NCBI GenBank assembly: GCA_027484105.1
Contig: JAIXUG010000021.1
Coordinates: forward strand, 1-64,000
DNA from: Comamonadaceae bacterium
Lineage (GTDB): Bacteria; Pseudomonadota; Gammaproteobacteria; Burkholderiales; Burkholderiaceae_C
DNA length: 64,000 bases
Reading direction: 5' to 3'
In this document: piece by piece, positions 24,267-32,476 of the stretch
How the letters are laid out: every line of letters starts with the position of its first letter
Position numbering within the stretch: the first letter of the stretch is position 1
Translations under genes and position numbers: made by a program
The notes under the pieces: model-generated
The model's database searches: none
What the model saw: the letters and a program-made list of their open reading frames with translations, nothing else
Told to the model about the DNA's origin: nothing

Positions 24267-25061
24267 ATGTCACTTTTACCCATCACTGAAAGCCTGGGCG
24301 GTTCTGGATTGGGGTGGTCCGGTCTGAGCACGGCACAGAAAACACTCTGTGGCTACGGTGTGATGATGGCCTTGGTGCTGTTGCCCACCTTAGTCTTGTC
24401 TTGGGTGGATGAGCGGACACTGCGCGAGGTGGGCATTTGGGCCAAGCCCATGAAGTTCATGGCAGGCACGGCACTGTTTGCCCTGACCACCGTGTGGCTG
24501 AGCACCTGGGTGCCTGGCAATGTGGGCCATGACCGCAGTTTTCAGTGGATCACGGGCTTGATCATCGTCACCTCATTGTTCGAGGTGGTCTACATCACTT
24601 ACCAGGCCTCGCTCGGAGAAGGCTCTCACTACAACACCACCGACCCCGTCCGGGCGTTCCTGTTTGGCTTGATGGCTGTTGCGGCAGTGGGCTTGGTGGC
24701 ATCGCAAGCCTGGCTGGCGTGGGTCATTTGGAAGGCTTTGGGGACTTCGGTGCTGACACCCACCCTCTTGGCGGTGCTTTGCGGTTTGGTCCTGACCTTT
24801 GTGCTGTCCACCGTGAGTGGCTTCATGTTGGGGGCTAAGCAGCCGCCTGCTGGTGTGGGTTGGCCAGTGGTGGGCTGGCACGCCTGGCAAGACTTGCGCC
24901 CCGCGCATTTTTTGGCCGTTCACGCGCAGCAATTCCTCCCCTTGGCGGGCATCTTGGCTGAGCGGGTGGCCGGTCAGGCCGCCATGCCTGTGGTGCAGGC
25001 TTTCGCGGGCATTTACATCGCAGCTTGGTTGGGTTTGAGCTGGATGGGCATGGTGGCCTGA
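24267..25061 (+). CDS. Unrecognised polytopic membrane protein under TetR control
   Basis: I do not recognise a characterised family. The 264-aa protein has about seven hydrophobic helices (near residues 28-48, 66-84, 90-112, 128-147, 151-167, 171-193 and 237-258). A loop with LREVGIWAKPMKFM follows helix 1. A conserved-looking WQDLRPAHFLAVHAQQFLPL, with two His residues and an Arg just before a helix, could bind a metal, haem or quinone. It starts 11 bp after operator 2 and is almost certainly regulated by the divergent TetR. Substrate, enzyme activity or transport role are all open. Confidence 0.75.
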   Translation: MSLLPITESLGGSGLGWSGLSTAQKTLCGYGVMMALVLLPTLVLSWVDERTLREVGIWAKPMKFMAGTALFALTTVWLSTWVPGNVGHDRSFQWITGLIIVTSLFEVVYITYQASLGEGSHYNTTDPVRAFLFGLMAVAAVGLVASQAWLAWVIWKALGTSVLTPTLLAVLCGLVLTFVLSTVSGFMLGAKQPPAGVGWPVVGWHAWQDLRPAHFLAVHAQQFLPLAGILAERVAGQAAMPVVQAFAGIYIAAWLGLSWMGMVA

Positions 25062-25082
25062 ATCAGCGGGCCTGTTGGGGGC

Positions 25083-25841
25083 TCACTTTGGCGCCAGTCG
25101 AATCGCGCCGTCCAGGCGAATCACCTCGCCGTTGAGCATGTCGTTTTCGATGATGTGCTTGGCCAGTTTGGCGTAGTCCTGGGGCGTGCCCAGGCGGCTG
25201 GGGAAGGGCACGCCAGCGGCCAATGCGTCTTGCACTTCTTGCGGCATGCCAAACAGCATGGGGGTGCCGAAGATGCCGGGGGCAATCGTCATGTTGCGTA
25301 TGCCGTTGCGCGAAAGGTCCCGGGCAATGGGCAAGGTCATGCCGACGACGCCGCCTTTGGACGCGGCATAGGCCGCCTGGCCGATTTGGCCGTCGTAAGC
25401 GGCCACGCTGGCGGTGCTGATCAGCACGCCGCGCTCGCCGGTGGCTTCGGGTTCGTTTTTGCACATGGCTTCAGAGGCCAGGCGGATCATGTTGAAGGTG
25501 CCCACCAGGTTGACCATGATGGTCTTGGTGTAGACGGCCAGGTTGTGTGCGCCGTTCTTGCCCACAGTCTTTTCAGCCGGGGCAATGCCGGCACAGTTGA
25601 CCAAGCCGACCAACTTGCCCATGGAAACGGCCTGTGCCACCACGGCCTGGCCATCGGCCTCCTTGCTCACATCGCATTGGACGAATGCGCCGCCGAGTTC
25701 CTTGGCGATGGCCTCGCCTTTTTCAGTCTGCATGTCGGCGATCACCACTTTGCCGCCGTTGGCCGCGAGCATGCGGGCCGTGCCTTCGCCCAAGCCCGAT
25801 GCGCCGCCGGTGACGATGAAAACCTTGCCTTGAATGTCCAT
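25083..25841 (-). CDS. SDR family 3-hydroxyacyl-CoA dehydrogenase (HSD10-like)
   Basis: The 252-aa SDR begins [20 protein letters not shown]. It has [11 protein letters not shown] and the catalytic YAASKGG with STASVAA. The insertion carrying [20 protein letters not shown] and the C-terminal [20 protein letters not shown] are typical of type-2 3-hydroxyacyl-CoA dehydrogenases (human HSD17B10-like), which oxidise short 3-hydroxyacyl-CoAs in fatty-acid and isoleucine breakdown. Upstream lies a large ACGT-containing dyad (25860-25882) suited to a fatty-acid or branched-chain-degradation regulator. Confidence 0.88.
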   Translation of the reverse strand: MDIQGKVFIVTGGASGLGEGTARMLAANGGKVVIADMQTEKGEAIAKELGGAFVQCDVSKEADGQAVVAQAVSMGKLVGLVNCAGIAPAEKTVGKNGAHNLAVYTKTIMVNLVGTFNMIRLASEAMCKNEPEATGERGVLISTASVAAYDGQIGQAAYAASKGGVVGMTLPIARDLSRNGIRNMTIAPGIFGTPMLFGMPQEVQDALAAGVPFPSRLGTPQDYAKLAKHIIENDMLNGEVIRLDGAIRLAPK

Positions 25842-25859
25842 GTGTTGCTCCTGAATGTG

Positions 25860-25882
25860 ATTGACGTTACGTCAACGTCAAT
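25860..25882. promoter_or_regulatory. Large ACGT dyad upstream of the hydroxyacyl-CoA dehydrogenase
   Basis: Outer arms ATTGACGT and ACGTCAAT enclose a perfect inner palindrome, TTGACGT-T-ACGTCAA, 20 bp before the SDR start. Spaced ACGT dyads of this kind recall operators of LiuR-type (MerR family) regulators of branched-chain amino acid and acyl-CoA catabolism. That link is from memory and not verified. No such regulator is in the window. Confidence 0.6.
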
Positions 25883-25937
25883 TATGCACAGTTGGCTTGC
25901 GCAAAACGGGGGTGTCCGCCTGAACCGTTCGTGTTGG

Positions 25938-25959
25938 CCGTACCGAAAACACGGTACGG
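25938..25959. other. Perfect hairpin upstream of cfa
   Basis: An 8-bp perfect stem, CCGTACCG-AAAACA-CGGTACGG, lies 100 bp before the cfa start. It lacks a T-run. It could be an operator or a 5'-UTR structure. Confidence 0.5.
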
Positions 25960-26059
25960 GGCTACCCGCTTTGCTGAATGGACGCTGTCCCAGGGGGCTG
26001 CCTAACATGACACCGTCTTGGGCGATGGGGCCCAAAGGCTGGCACAACAGGAGAACCGC

Positions 26060-27235
26060 ATGGCTTCAGAGCTCACTTGGGTCAAGAGCGAAACAGATTT
26101 GCTGCGCATCGACGACGACTGGCGCCGGGCTTGCGATTTACTGGCCATGGCCGATGTCCGGGTAGGAGGCGGCAGGCCATGGGACATGCGGGTTCACCAC
26201 CCCGCCACTTTTGACCGCATCCTGGCGCAGGGCAGTCTGGGTTTGGGGGAGAGTTATCTGGATGGGTGGTGGGACTGTGACCAGGTGGACGAAATGATCA
26301 CCCGGATTTTGCGGGCGCGGCTGGACGAGCAGGTGGGCCGTGCGGGATGGTTGTGGGCGTCGCTCAAGGCCCGACTGACCAATCTGCAATCACCGCACCG
26401 GGCGTGGCAGGTGGGCGAGCTGCATTACGACCTGGGCAACGATTTGTACGAGGCCATGCTCGACCCGTCCATGGCCTACAGCTGTGGCTATTGGCCTGTG
26501 GCGCAAAGTCTGGCGCAGGCGCAAGAGGCCAAGCTGGATTTGATTTGTCAAAAGCTGCAACTGAAGGCCGGCATGACCCTTTTGGACATTGGTTGCGGCT
26601 GGGGCAGTCTGATGCTGTTTGCGGCCCGGCATTACCGGGTGCAGTGCGTGGGCTTGACCATCTCCAAAGAGCAGGCCCGTTGGGGTGCGCAAAAGGCGGG
26701 TGACTTGCCTGTGCGTTTCGAGCTGGCCGACTATCGGCAGTTCAACCCCTGCGGTGAGCAGCGTTTTGACCGTGTGGCGTCGATTGGCATGTTCGAGCAT
26801 GTGGGCCACAAGAACTACCGCACCTATTTCGACATGGCCCGCCGCAGCCTGCGGGACGATGGCTTGTTTTTGCTGCACACCATTGGCAAAAACCGCGCGG
26901 GTGCCGGGATCGATCCTTGGATCGAAAAATACATCTTCCCGAACGGCGCGCTGCCTTCTGCATCCGACATGGCTTTTTACTGCGAAGAGCAGTTCGTCAT
27001 GGAGGACTGGCACAACTTTGGCGAGGATTACGACAAGACGCTGATGGCCTGGCATGCGCGCTTCGAAGCGGCCTGGCCGTCCTTGAAAGAGCGCTATGGC
27101 GAGCGCTTTTACCGCATGTGGCGCTATTACCTCTTGAGTTGCGCAGGCACCTTCCGCGCCCGAGACAACCAGCTGTGGCAGTTGGTGTTGTCCCCTGGCG
27201 GTCAGGCCGGCGGTTACCGCAGGCCGCTGATCTGA
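26060..27235 (+). CDS. cfa: Cyclopropane-fatty-acyl-phospholipid synthase
   Basis: The enzyme adds a methylene from S-adenosylmethionine to unsaturated acyl chains of membrane phospholipids. The 391-aa chain has an N-terminal lipid-binding part with LGLGESYLDGWWDCDQVDEM. It then has HYDLGNDLYEAMLDPSMAYS, the SAM-binding LLDIGCGWGSLMLFAA and EHVGHKNYRTYF. AGGAG lies 7 bp before the ATG at 26060; the ORF-track start 14 codons upstream has no such site. Cfa usually acts on entry to stationary phase and under acid stress. DUF423 follows after about 78 bp. Confidence 0.95.
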   Translation: MASELTWVKSETDLLRIDDDWRRACDLLAMADVRVGGGRPWDMRVHHPATFDRILAQGSLGLGESYLDGWWDCDQVDEMITRILRARLDEQVGRAGWLWASLKARLTNLQSPHRAWQVGELHYDLGNDLYEAMLDPSMAYSCGYWPVAQSLAQAQEAKLDLICQKLQLKAGMTLLDIGCGWGSLMLFAARHYRVQCVGLTISKEQARWGAQKAGDLPVRFELADYRQFNPCGEQRFDRVASIGMFEHVGHKNYRTYFDMARRSLRDDGLFLLHTIGKNRAGAGIDPWIEKYIFPNGALPSASDMAFYCEEQFVMEDWHNFGEDYDKTLMAWHARFEAAWPSLKERYGERFYRMWRYYLLSCAGTFRARDNQLWQLVLSPGGQAGGYRRPLI

Positions 27236-27313
27236 GCGCCTGCAGTTCGGGCGGGCTCTGCTTGCCCGGCATGCTCCAATGCGGTTTGTTGCTTGACCTG
27301 AAACCGTACCGAC

Positions 27314-27736
27314 ATGAACCTGAAGGCACCTCTTTCCAAGACTTTTTGGGCCCGATCATTCCTGAGCCTGGGCGCCTTGAGCGCTGGCTCCAGTGTGGTC
27401 TTGAGTGCCGCCTTTGCGCATTTGCCGGTGTTTGCCGCAGGCATTCCGACCGCGGTGCAAAGCGCTTTGGCCCAACACCAGTTCCATTCATTGGGCTTGC
27501 TGATCACCGGTTTGGCGCTGCACCTGTGTCGGCCGTCTCGTTACTTGTTGGCGGCGGGTGGGCTCATGGTGTTGGGCTTGATCTTGTTCAGCTTCAACCT
27601 CTATGCCCGTCACGTGCTGGCGTGGGACGCCCTGAGGGCTTTGGTGCCATGGGGTGGGGTGGCTTGGATACTGGCATGGCTCAGCTTGGCGGTGGGTTTT
27701 TTCAAGAAGCCCTCTGAGTCCACAGGCGTGGCTTGA
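27314..27736 (+). CDS. DUF423 family small membrane protein
   Basis: This 140-aa protein has four hydrophobic helices. LSAAFAHLP, QHQFHSLGLLITGLALHLCR and FNLYARHVLAWDALRALVPW correspond to the GAFGAH, YqxxHALxLL and FSGSLYxL...PxGG landmarks of DUF423 (E. coli YgdD-like). The first is degenerate here, with the usual Gly residues replaced. The function of the family is unknown. It is located between cfa and the OxyR-type site of ahpC. Confidence 0.78.
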   Translation: MNLKAPLSKTFWARSFLSLGALSAGSSVVLSAAFAHLPVFAAGIPTAVQSALAQHQFHSLGLLITGLALHLCRPSRYLLAAGGLMVLGLILFSFNLYARHVLAWDALRALVPWGGVAWILAWLSLAVGFFKKPSESTGVA

Positions 27737-27778
27737 CCCGTCAAAACCTGCAGTCGCCAGCCGCATGGGGCTGGGTTC

Positions 27779-27843
27779 AAAGGTTTTCCCTATCGAGCCC
27801 ATAGAAACTACTCATGAGTGGAAACCCTGATTCGAATTATGAT
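27779..27843 (+). promoter_or_regulatory. OxyR-type operator and promoter of ahpC
   Basis: The arrangement AAAG-N7-CTAT-N7-ATAG-N7-TCAT (27779-27815) matches the four quarter-sites of the OxyR consensus ATAG-N7-CTAT-N7-ATAG-N7-CTAT at 13 of 16 positions, with the two inner sites perfect. A good -10, TATGAT (27838-27843), lies so that its -35 region (27815-27820) just touches the operator. That is the class I activation geometry of OxyR. A small AATGAG-TTTT-CTCATT hairpin (27851-27866) follows in the leader. Confidence 0.75.
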
Positions 27844-27902
27844 TGCGACCAATGAGTTTTCTCATTCGATAGTTTTTTTAAACCAACCCCAAGGAAATGA
27901 CC

Positions 27903-28469
27903 ATGTCCTCTTTGATCAATACCCAAGTCCAGCCTTTCAAAACCCAGGCTTTCCACAACGGCAAGTTCGTGCAAGTGTCCAACGAAACCCTCAAGGGCGA
28001 GTGGTCCGTTCTGATTTTCATGCCCGCAGCCTTCACCTTCAATTGCCCCACAGAAATCGAAGACGCGGCTGACAACTACGCCGAGTTCCAGAAAGCCGGT
28101 GCCGAGGTCTACATTGTGACCACCGACACCCACTTCTCGCACAAAGTGTGGCACGAGACATCGCCTGCGGTGGGCAAGGCCAAGTTCCCCTTGGTTGGCG
28201 ACCCTACACACGCCCTGACACGCGCTTTTGGCGTGCACATTGAAGAAGAAGGCCTGGCATTGCGCGGCACCTTCATCATCAACCCCGAAGGCATGATCAA
28301 GACCGCCGAAGTGCACTCCAACGAGATCGCACGCGACGTGTCCGAGACCCTGCGCAAGCTGAAAGCCGCTCAGTACACCGCCGCCAACCCCGGCCAAGTG
28401 TGCCCAGCCAAGTGGAAAGAAGGCGCCAAGACTTTGGCCCCTTCCATCGACCTGGTCGGCAAGATCTAA
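27903..28469 (+). CDS. ahpC: Alkyl hydroperoxide reductase subunit C (peroxiredoxin)
   Basis: This 188-aa typical 2-Cys peroxiredoxin begins MSSLINTQVQPFKTQAF. The peroxidatic Cys48 is in AAFTFNCPTE, and the resolving Cys167 is in NPGQVCPAKWKEG. It reduces H2O2, organic peroxides and peroxynitrite, and is re-reduced by AhpF. Two ATGs are in frame; 27903 is preferred from the spacing to AAGGAAA and from E. coli AhpC. The upstream OxyR-like site suggests peroxide induction. Two hairpins separate it from ahpF. Confidence 0.97.
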   Translation: MSSLINTQVQPFKTQAFHNGKFVQVSNETLKGEWSVLIFMPAAFTFNCPTEIEDAADNYAEFQKAGAEVYIVTTDTHFSHKVWHETSPAVGKAKFPLVGDPTHALTRAFGVHIEEEGLALRGTFIINPEGMIKTAEVHSNEIARDVSETLRKLKAAQYTAANPGQVCPAKWKEGAKTLAPSIDLVGKI

Positions 28470-28478
28470 ATCTCGGGT

Positions 28479-28532
28479 GCCCTGCTGGTCAGGGCGCTGA
28501 GTTCAACGCATGCGGGCCACAAGCCTGCGTGC
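28479..28532 (+). other. Two hairpins without T-run in the ahpC-ahpF gap
   Basis: The first is GCCCTG-CTGGT-CAGGGC (28479-28495). The second pairs GCATGCGGGC with GCCTGCGTGC around CACAA (28508-28532), with two G-U wobbles. Neither is followed by a T-run, so they look more like mRNA-stability or processing elements protecting the ahpC 3' end than like terminators. Confidence 0.5.
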
Positions 28533-28640
28533 CTTGCGCTCAACGCATTCCCCCCAAATTCACCCCAATTCCCCTTGTTTCCAGGCCTGCGCCAAAAGTG
28601 CAGGTCCAAGTTCACTGCCCCCTGAAAACCGGAGATCACC

Positions 28641-30233
28641 ATGCTCGACGACACCCTCAAAGCCCAACTTCAGCAATACCTGGCCTTGCTGCGCCAGCCG
28701 ATTCGCTTGATCGCTTCGCTGGACGACAGCGAGACCGGCACCGAGATGAAGAGCCTGTTGGAAACCATTACAGGCCTGTCGGACAAGGTCAGCCTGGACA
28801 CCTCGGGAAGCGATGCACGCAAGCCGTCTTTTGTGGTGGCCCGCGAAGGCCAGACCACCGGGGTGCGGTTTGCAGGTTTGCCACTGGGTCACGAGTTCAC
28901 CTCTTTGGTTCTGGCTTTGCTTTGGACCGGGGGGCATCCCCCGAAGGTCGAGGCCGAGGTCATCGACAGCATCAAGGCCCTTGAAGGCAACTTCAACTTC
29001 GAGGTCTACATGTCGCTGAGCTGCCACAATTGCCCCGACGTGGTGCAGGCCTTGTCGCTCATGGCCATCGTGAACCCGAATGTCAAAACCGTGGTGATCG
29101 AAGGTGGCGCTTTCCAGCAAGAGGTGGAAGAGCGCCAGATCATGGCGGTGCCCATGGTCTTCCTCAACGGCCAGGTGTTTGGCTCAGGCCGCATGTCGGT
29201 GGAAGAAATCGTGGCCAAACTGGACACCAACGCCGGTGAACGCGACGCGGCCAAGCTCAGCGCCAAAGACCCCTTTGACGTGTTGATCGTGGGCGGTGGT
29301 CCTGCCGGTGCGGCTGCGGCTGTCTATGCTGCGCGCAAAGGCATCCGCGTGGGCGTGGCGGCCGAGCGTTTTGGTGGCCAGACCAACGACACGATGGCGA
29401 TTGAGAACTACATCTCGGTGCTGGAGACCGATGGCCCCAAGTTTGCAGCGGCTCTGGAAGCCCAAGTGCGCCATTACGAGGTGGACATCATGAATTTGCA
29501 ACGCGCCGAAAAAATCATCCCGGCGACGGCGCCCGGTGGCCTGATCGAGGTGCAAATGGCCAATGGGGGCGCTTTGAAAGCCCGCTCGGTCATCCTCTCC
29601 ACCGGCGCCCGCTGGCGCAATGTGAACGTGCCCGGCGAGGCCGAGTACAAAAACAAAGGCGTGGCATATTGCCCGCACTGCGACGGTCCCTTGTTCAAGG
29701 GCAAGCGCACCGCCGTTATTGGCGGTGGCAACTCCGGCATCGAAGCGGCGATTGACTTGGCGGGCATCGTGGCACACGTCACGGTGTTTGAGTTTGCCGA
29801 CCAACTCAAGGCCGATGCGGTGCTGGTGAGCAAGCTCAAGAGCCTGCCCAACGTCACGGTGCACACCAACGCCCAGACCACCGAAATCACCGGCGCAGAC
29901 GGCAAGGTCAATGGCATCCGCTACAAAGACCGCACCTCGGGTGATGACCACTGGGTGGAACTGGAAGGTGTGTTTGTTCAGATCGGTTTGGTGCCCAACA
30001 CCGAGTTCTTGAAGGGCACTGTCGAGTTGTCCAAGTTCGGTGAAATCGTGGTGGACGCCAAAGGCCACACCAATGTGCCCGGCGTGTTCGCGGCGGGCGA
30101 TTGCACCACGGTACCGTACAAGCAGATCGTGATCGCTGCAGGCGAAGGCGCCAAAGCCGCCTTGAGCGCCTTTGACCACTTGATCCGTTTGCCTGCAGTG
30201 ACTGCTCAGGTCGCTGAACCCGTCACGGCTTGA
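28641..30233 (+). CDS. ahpF: Alkyl hydroperoxide reductase subunit F
   Basis: This 530-aa flavoprotein transfers electrons from NADH to AhpC. The N-terminal double thioredoxin-fold domain carries Cys128 and Cys131 ([11 protein letters not shown]). The FAD fold starts at [20 protein letters not shown], with [18 protein letters not shown]. The thioredoxin-reductase-like redox pair is Cys344/Cys347 ([13 protein letters not shown]), and the end has [27 protein letters not shown] precedes the ATG. It is probably co-transcribed with ahpC under OxyR. Confidence 0.97.
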   Translation: MLDDTLKAQLQQYLALLRQPIRLIASLDDSETGTEMKSLLETITGLSDKVSLDTSGSDARKPSFVVAREGQTTGVRFAGLPLGHEFTSLVLALLWTGGHPPKVEAEVIDSIKALEGNFNFEVYMSLSCHNCPDVVQALSLMAIVNPNVKTVVIEGGAFQQEVEERQIMAVPMVFLNGQVFGSGRMSVEEIVAKLDTNAGERDAAKLSAKDPFDVLIVGGGPAGAAAAVYAARKGIRVGVAAERFGGQTNDTMAIENYISVLETDGPKFAAALEAQVRHYEVDIMNLQRAEKIIPATAPGGLIEVQMANGGALKARSVILSTGARWRNVNVPGEAEYKNKGVAYCPHCDGPLFKGKRTAVIGGGNSGIEAAIDLAGIVAHVTVFEFADQLKADAVLVSKLKSLPNVTVHTNAQTTEITGADGKVNGIRYKDRTSGDDHWVELEGVFVQIGLVPNTEFLKGTVELSKFGEIVVDAKGHTNVPGVFAAGDCTTVPYKQIVIAAGEGAKAALSAFDHLIRLPAVTAQVAEPVTA

Positions 30234-30245
30234 TCAGCCTGGTCA

Positions 30246-31301
30246 TCATTTGAAACCCACCCGGTCCAGCATCTGCTGCACCTTGATCTGGTTCATGCCC
30301 ACGGCGCTGATCGGGAGCAACTCGCTTTTGAAGCTGCCGCCGGTCATGGCTTTGAGGGCCGGGTTGTCAAAGCTGACGCCTTTCGCCGCTGGCCACTCGT
30401 TGTTGCCGTTGGCAAAGTGGTTTTGCGCGGCGGGGCTGGCCAGGTACTCCAAAAACTGCACCGCGTTGGCGCTGTTTTTGGCGTGGCGTGCCACCGCACC
30501 ACCGGCCACATTCATGTGCGTGCCCCAGCTGCTTTGGTTGGGAAAGACCACGCCAACTTTTTCGGCCAGGGCTTTGTCTGCAGGGTTGGATGACCGCATC
30601 AAGCGCGCCAAGTAATAAGTGTTGGTGACGGCCACACCGCATTCACCCGAGGCCACGGCTCTGATTTGGTCGGTGTCGCCCCCCTTGGGGCTGCGGGCCA
30701 TGTTGTCCACCAGGCTCTTGAGCCAGGCCTCTGTTCTTTGCGGCCCGATGTGCTCGCTCATGGCGCCAAACAGGCTCAGGTTGTAGGGGTGTGAGCCGCT
30801 GCGGATGCACAAGCTGCCTTTGAATTTGGGGTCGGCCAGTTTTTCATAGCTGTCCGCATCCGTTTTGTTGAATTTGACTTTGTCATAGACCACCACGCGT
30901 GCACGGGTGGACAGGCCGAACCAGGCCGTGCCGCCGTTGTCAGCGGCTTTGGCGCGCAAATTGGCTGGAATGGCGTCTTCCAGAACCTTGGATCTGATGG
31001 GCAAGAAAAGGCCATCGACTTCGGCGCGCCACAGACGCGCCGCATCGACCAGCAAAATCACGTCGGCAGGGGAGGCGGCACCCTCGGCCTTCAGACGGGC
31101 GAGAATACCGGCATCGTCGGCATCAACCCGGTTGATCTTGATGCCGGTGGCTTTGGTGAAATCGTTGTACATCAGCTCGTCACTGGGGTAGTGTCGGGCG
31201 GAATAAATGTTCAGGATTTTGTCTTGTGCCATGGCCGATGTGGCGGACATGAGGCAAGCCAAACTCCACAAGGTGCGAGAGATATTCATGGATGAAGTCA
31301 T
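30246..31301 (-). CDS. Iron(III)-type ABC transporter substrate-binding protein (FutA/AfuA-like)
   Basis: This 351-aa periplasmic binding protein has signal peptide MTSSMNISRTLWSLACLMSA ending at AMAQ. Mature-protein landmarks are LNIYSARHYPSDELMYNDFT, VVVYDKVKFNKT, SGECGVAVTNTYYLARLMRS and VFPNQSSWGTHMNVAGGAVA. They match class-1 ferric-binding proteins, with the Tyr-Tyr pair in NTYYLARL as likely iron ligands. The ATG at 31301 has AGGAA close upstream; the ORF track extends 137 codons too far. No permease or ATPase gene is adjacent. A Fur-box-like sequence is 30 bp upstream. Confidence 0.9.
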   Translation of the reverse strand: MTSSMNISRTLWSLACLMSATSAMAQDKILNIYSARHYPSDELMYNDFTKATGIKINRVDADDAGILARLKAEGAASPADVILLVDAARLWRAEVDGLFLPIRSKVLEDAIPANLRAKAADNGGTAWFGLSTRARVVVYDKVKFNKTDADSYEKLADPKFKGSLCIRSGSHPYNLSLFGAMSEHIGPQRTEAWLKSLVDNMARSPKGGDTDQIRAVASGECGVAVTNTYYLARLMRSSNPADKALAEKVGVVFPNQSSWGTHMNVAGGAVARHAKNSANAVQFLEYLASPAAQNHFANGNNEWPAAKGVSFDNPALKAMTGGSFKSELLPISAVGMNQIKVQQMLDRVGFK

Positions 31302-31330
31302 GTGTTCCTGGATGGTGGTGCCATTGTAAA

Positions 31331-31349
31331 GCAAATGCGAATCGTTATC
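31331..31349. promoter_or_regulatory. Fur-box-like site between the iron binding protein and patatin genes
   Basis: Read on the minus strand, GATAACGATTCGCATTTGC matches the 19-bp Fur consensus GATAATGATAATCATTATC at 13 positions. It lies 30 bp before the iron-binding-protein start and 20 bp before the divergent patatin start, so Fur could affect both. Confidence 0.55.
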
Positions 31350-31369
31350 AATAAGATCTGAGGAAATAA

Positions 31370-32338
31370 ATGTTGTCAGTCGATGCAAACCATCAAAGAA
31401 AGCGATCCCGCCTGGGTTCTGGTGTGGCGGCTCTGGGCGGTCTTGGGCGTTGGAGTTTGCTGTCGCTGGTGATGGTGCTCGCTGCTTGCAGCAGTGTGCC
31501 CAGCACGCCGCCCACAGGCCCGGGTGCCGTGTTGCCCAGTGTCGAGCGCAAAGAGCTGCGCTTGGGTTTGGCTTTGGGAGGCGGGGCCGCTCGGGGCTTC
31601 GCCCATGTGGGCGTGATTCAGGTGCTCGAAGAGGCGGGCCTGCGGCCGGGCTTTGTGGTGGGCACTTCTGCGGGGAGTCTGGTGGCTGCTTTGTACGCCA
31701 GTGGCAAAACACCGGCTGAGTTGGTGCGCGTGGCCGAAACCATGCAAGAGGCCGAGATCACCGATTGGATGCTGCCCATTTTGAACAGGGGGGCTTTGCG
31801 TGGTGAGGCCTTGGCCAAATATGTGAACACCCAGGTGGGGGGGCGCAGCCTGGAGCAGATGAGGATTCCGGTGGGCATTGTGGCCACCGACTTGGGCAAT
31901 GGTGAGGCCATCACGTTTCGGCGGGGCAACACGGGCGCTGCGGTGCGGGCTTCGAGCGCGGTACCCGGGGTGTTTCAGCCGGTGCGGGTGGGAGAGCGTG
32001 AGTATGTCGATGGGGGCCTGGTGGCACCGGTTCCGGTTCGGCAAGTCCGAGACATGGGGGCGAATTTCGTCATCGCGGTGGACATTTCCAGCGACCCAGA
32101 GGGCAACCCCTCTGCAGACACCTTCCAGATCCTGATGCAGACCTTTGCCATCATGGGCAAGAGCATCAACCACCTGGCGCTGAAAGAAGCCGATTGGGTG
32201 GTGCGGCCCGCCTTGTCGGGCGTAAGAAGTGCCGATTTTGGCGCCAGACAGCGCTCCATCGAGGCGGGGCGGGCGGCCATGCGCGAGGCGCTGCCGGGCC
32301 TGAGAGCCCGTTTGGCCGCATTCGAGTCTGGACGTTGA
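31370..32338 (+). CDS. Patatin-like phospholipase, predicted lipoprotein (RssA-like)
   Basis: The 322-aa protein has a long basic N-terminus, then a hydrophobic stretch with lipobox LAAC (Cys40). The catalytic core has LALGGGAARGFAHVGVIQVL (oxyanion loop), nucleophile Ser100 in GTSAG and D214 in YVDGGLVAPVPV, the classical serine/aspartate dyad. It is a paralogue of the gene at 22610-23521 but keeps the standard DGG motif. GAGGAAA lies upstream of the ATG. Such proteins hydrolyse acyl lipids; the substrate is unknown. It diverges from the iron-binding-protein gene. Confidence 0.9.
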   Translation: MLSVDANHQRKRSRLGSGVAALGGLGRWSLLSLVMVLAACSSVPSTPPTGPGAVLPSVERKELRLGLALGGGAARGFAHVGVIQVLEEAGLRPGFVVGTSAGSLVAALYASGKTPAELVRVAETMQEAEITDWMLPILNRGALRGEALAKYVNTQVGGRSLEQMRIPVGIVATDLGNGEAITFRRGNTGAAVRASSAVPGVFQPVRVGEREYVDGGLVAPVPVRQVRDMGANFVIAVDISSDPEGNPSADTFQILMQTFAIMGKSINHLALKEADWVVRPALSGVRSADFGARQRSIEAGRAAMREALPGLRARLAAFESGR

Positions 32339-32344
32339 CGGGCG

Positions 32345-32374
32345 AAAAAAAGGGCTGATCTGGCGATCAGCCCT
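32345..32374 (-). terminator. Terminator between the patatin and phasin genes
   Basis: A perfect 10-bp stem, AGGGCTGATC/GATCAGCCCT, has a 4-nt loop. On the minus strand it is followed by seven T residues, ending phasin transcription about 100 bp after its stop. It can also slow plus-strand transcription from the patatin gene, whose stop is 7 bp away. Confidence 0.85.
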
Positions 32375-32476
32375 GGAAGGGATCCCTGTTTCCCAGACGA
32401 AATTCAAAAGGATCCGAGGAGACAACTTGCGAAAGAGGAACCGGCCGAGCCCCGGGGGACAGGCCGGTGAAATGCA

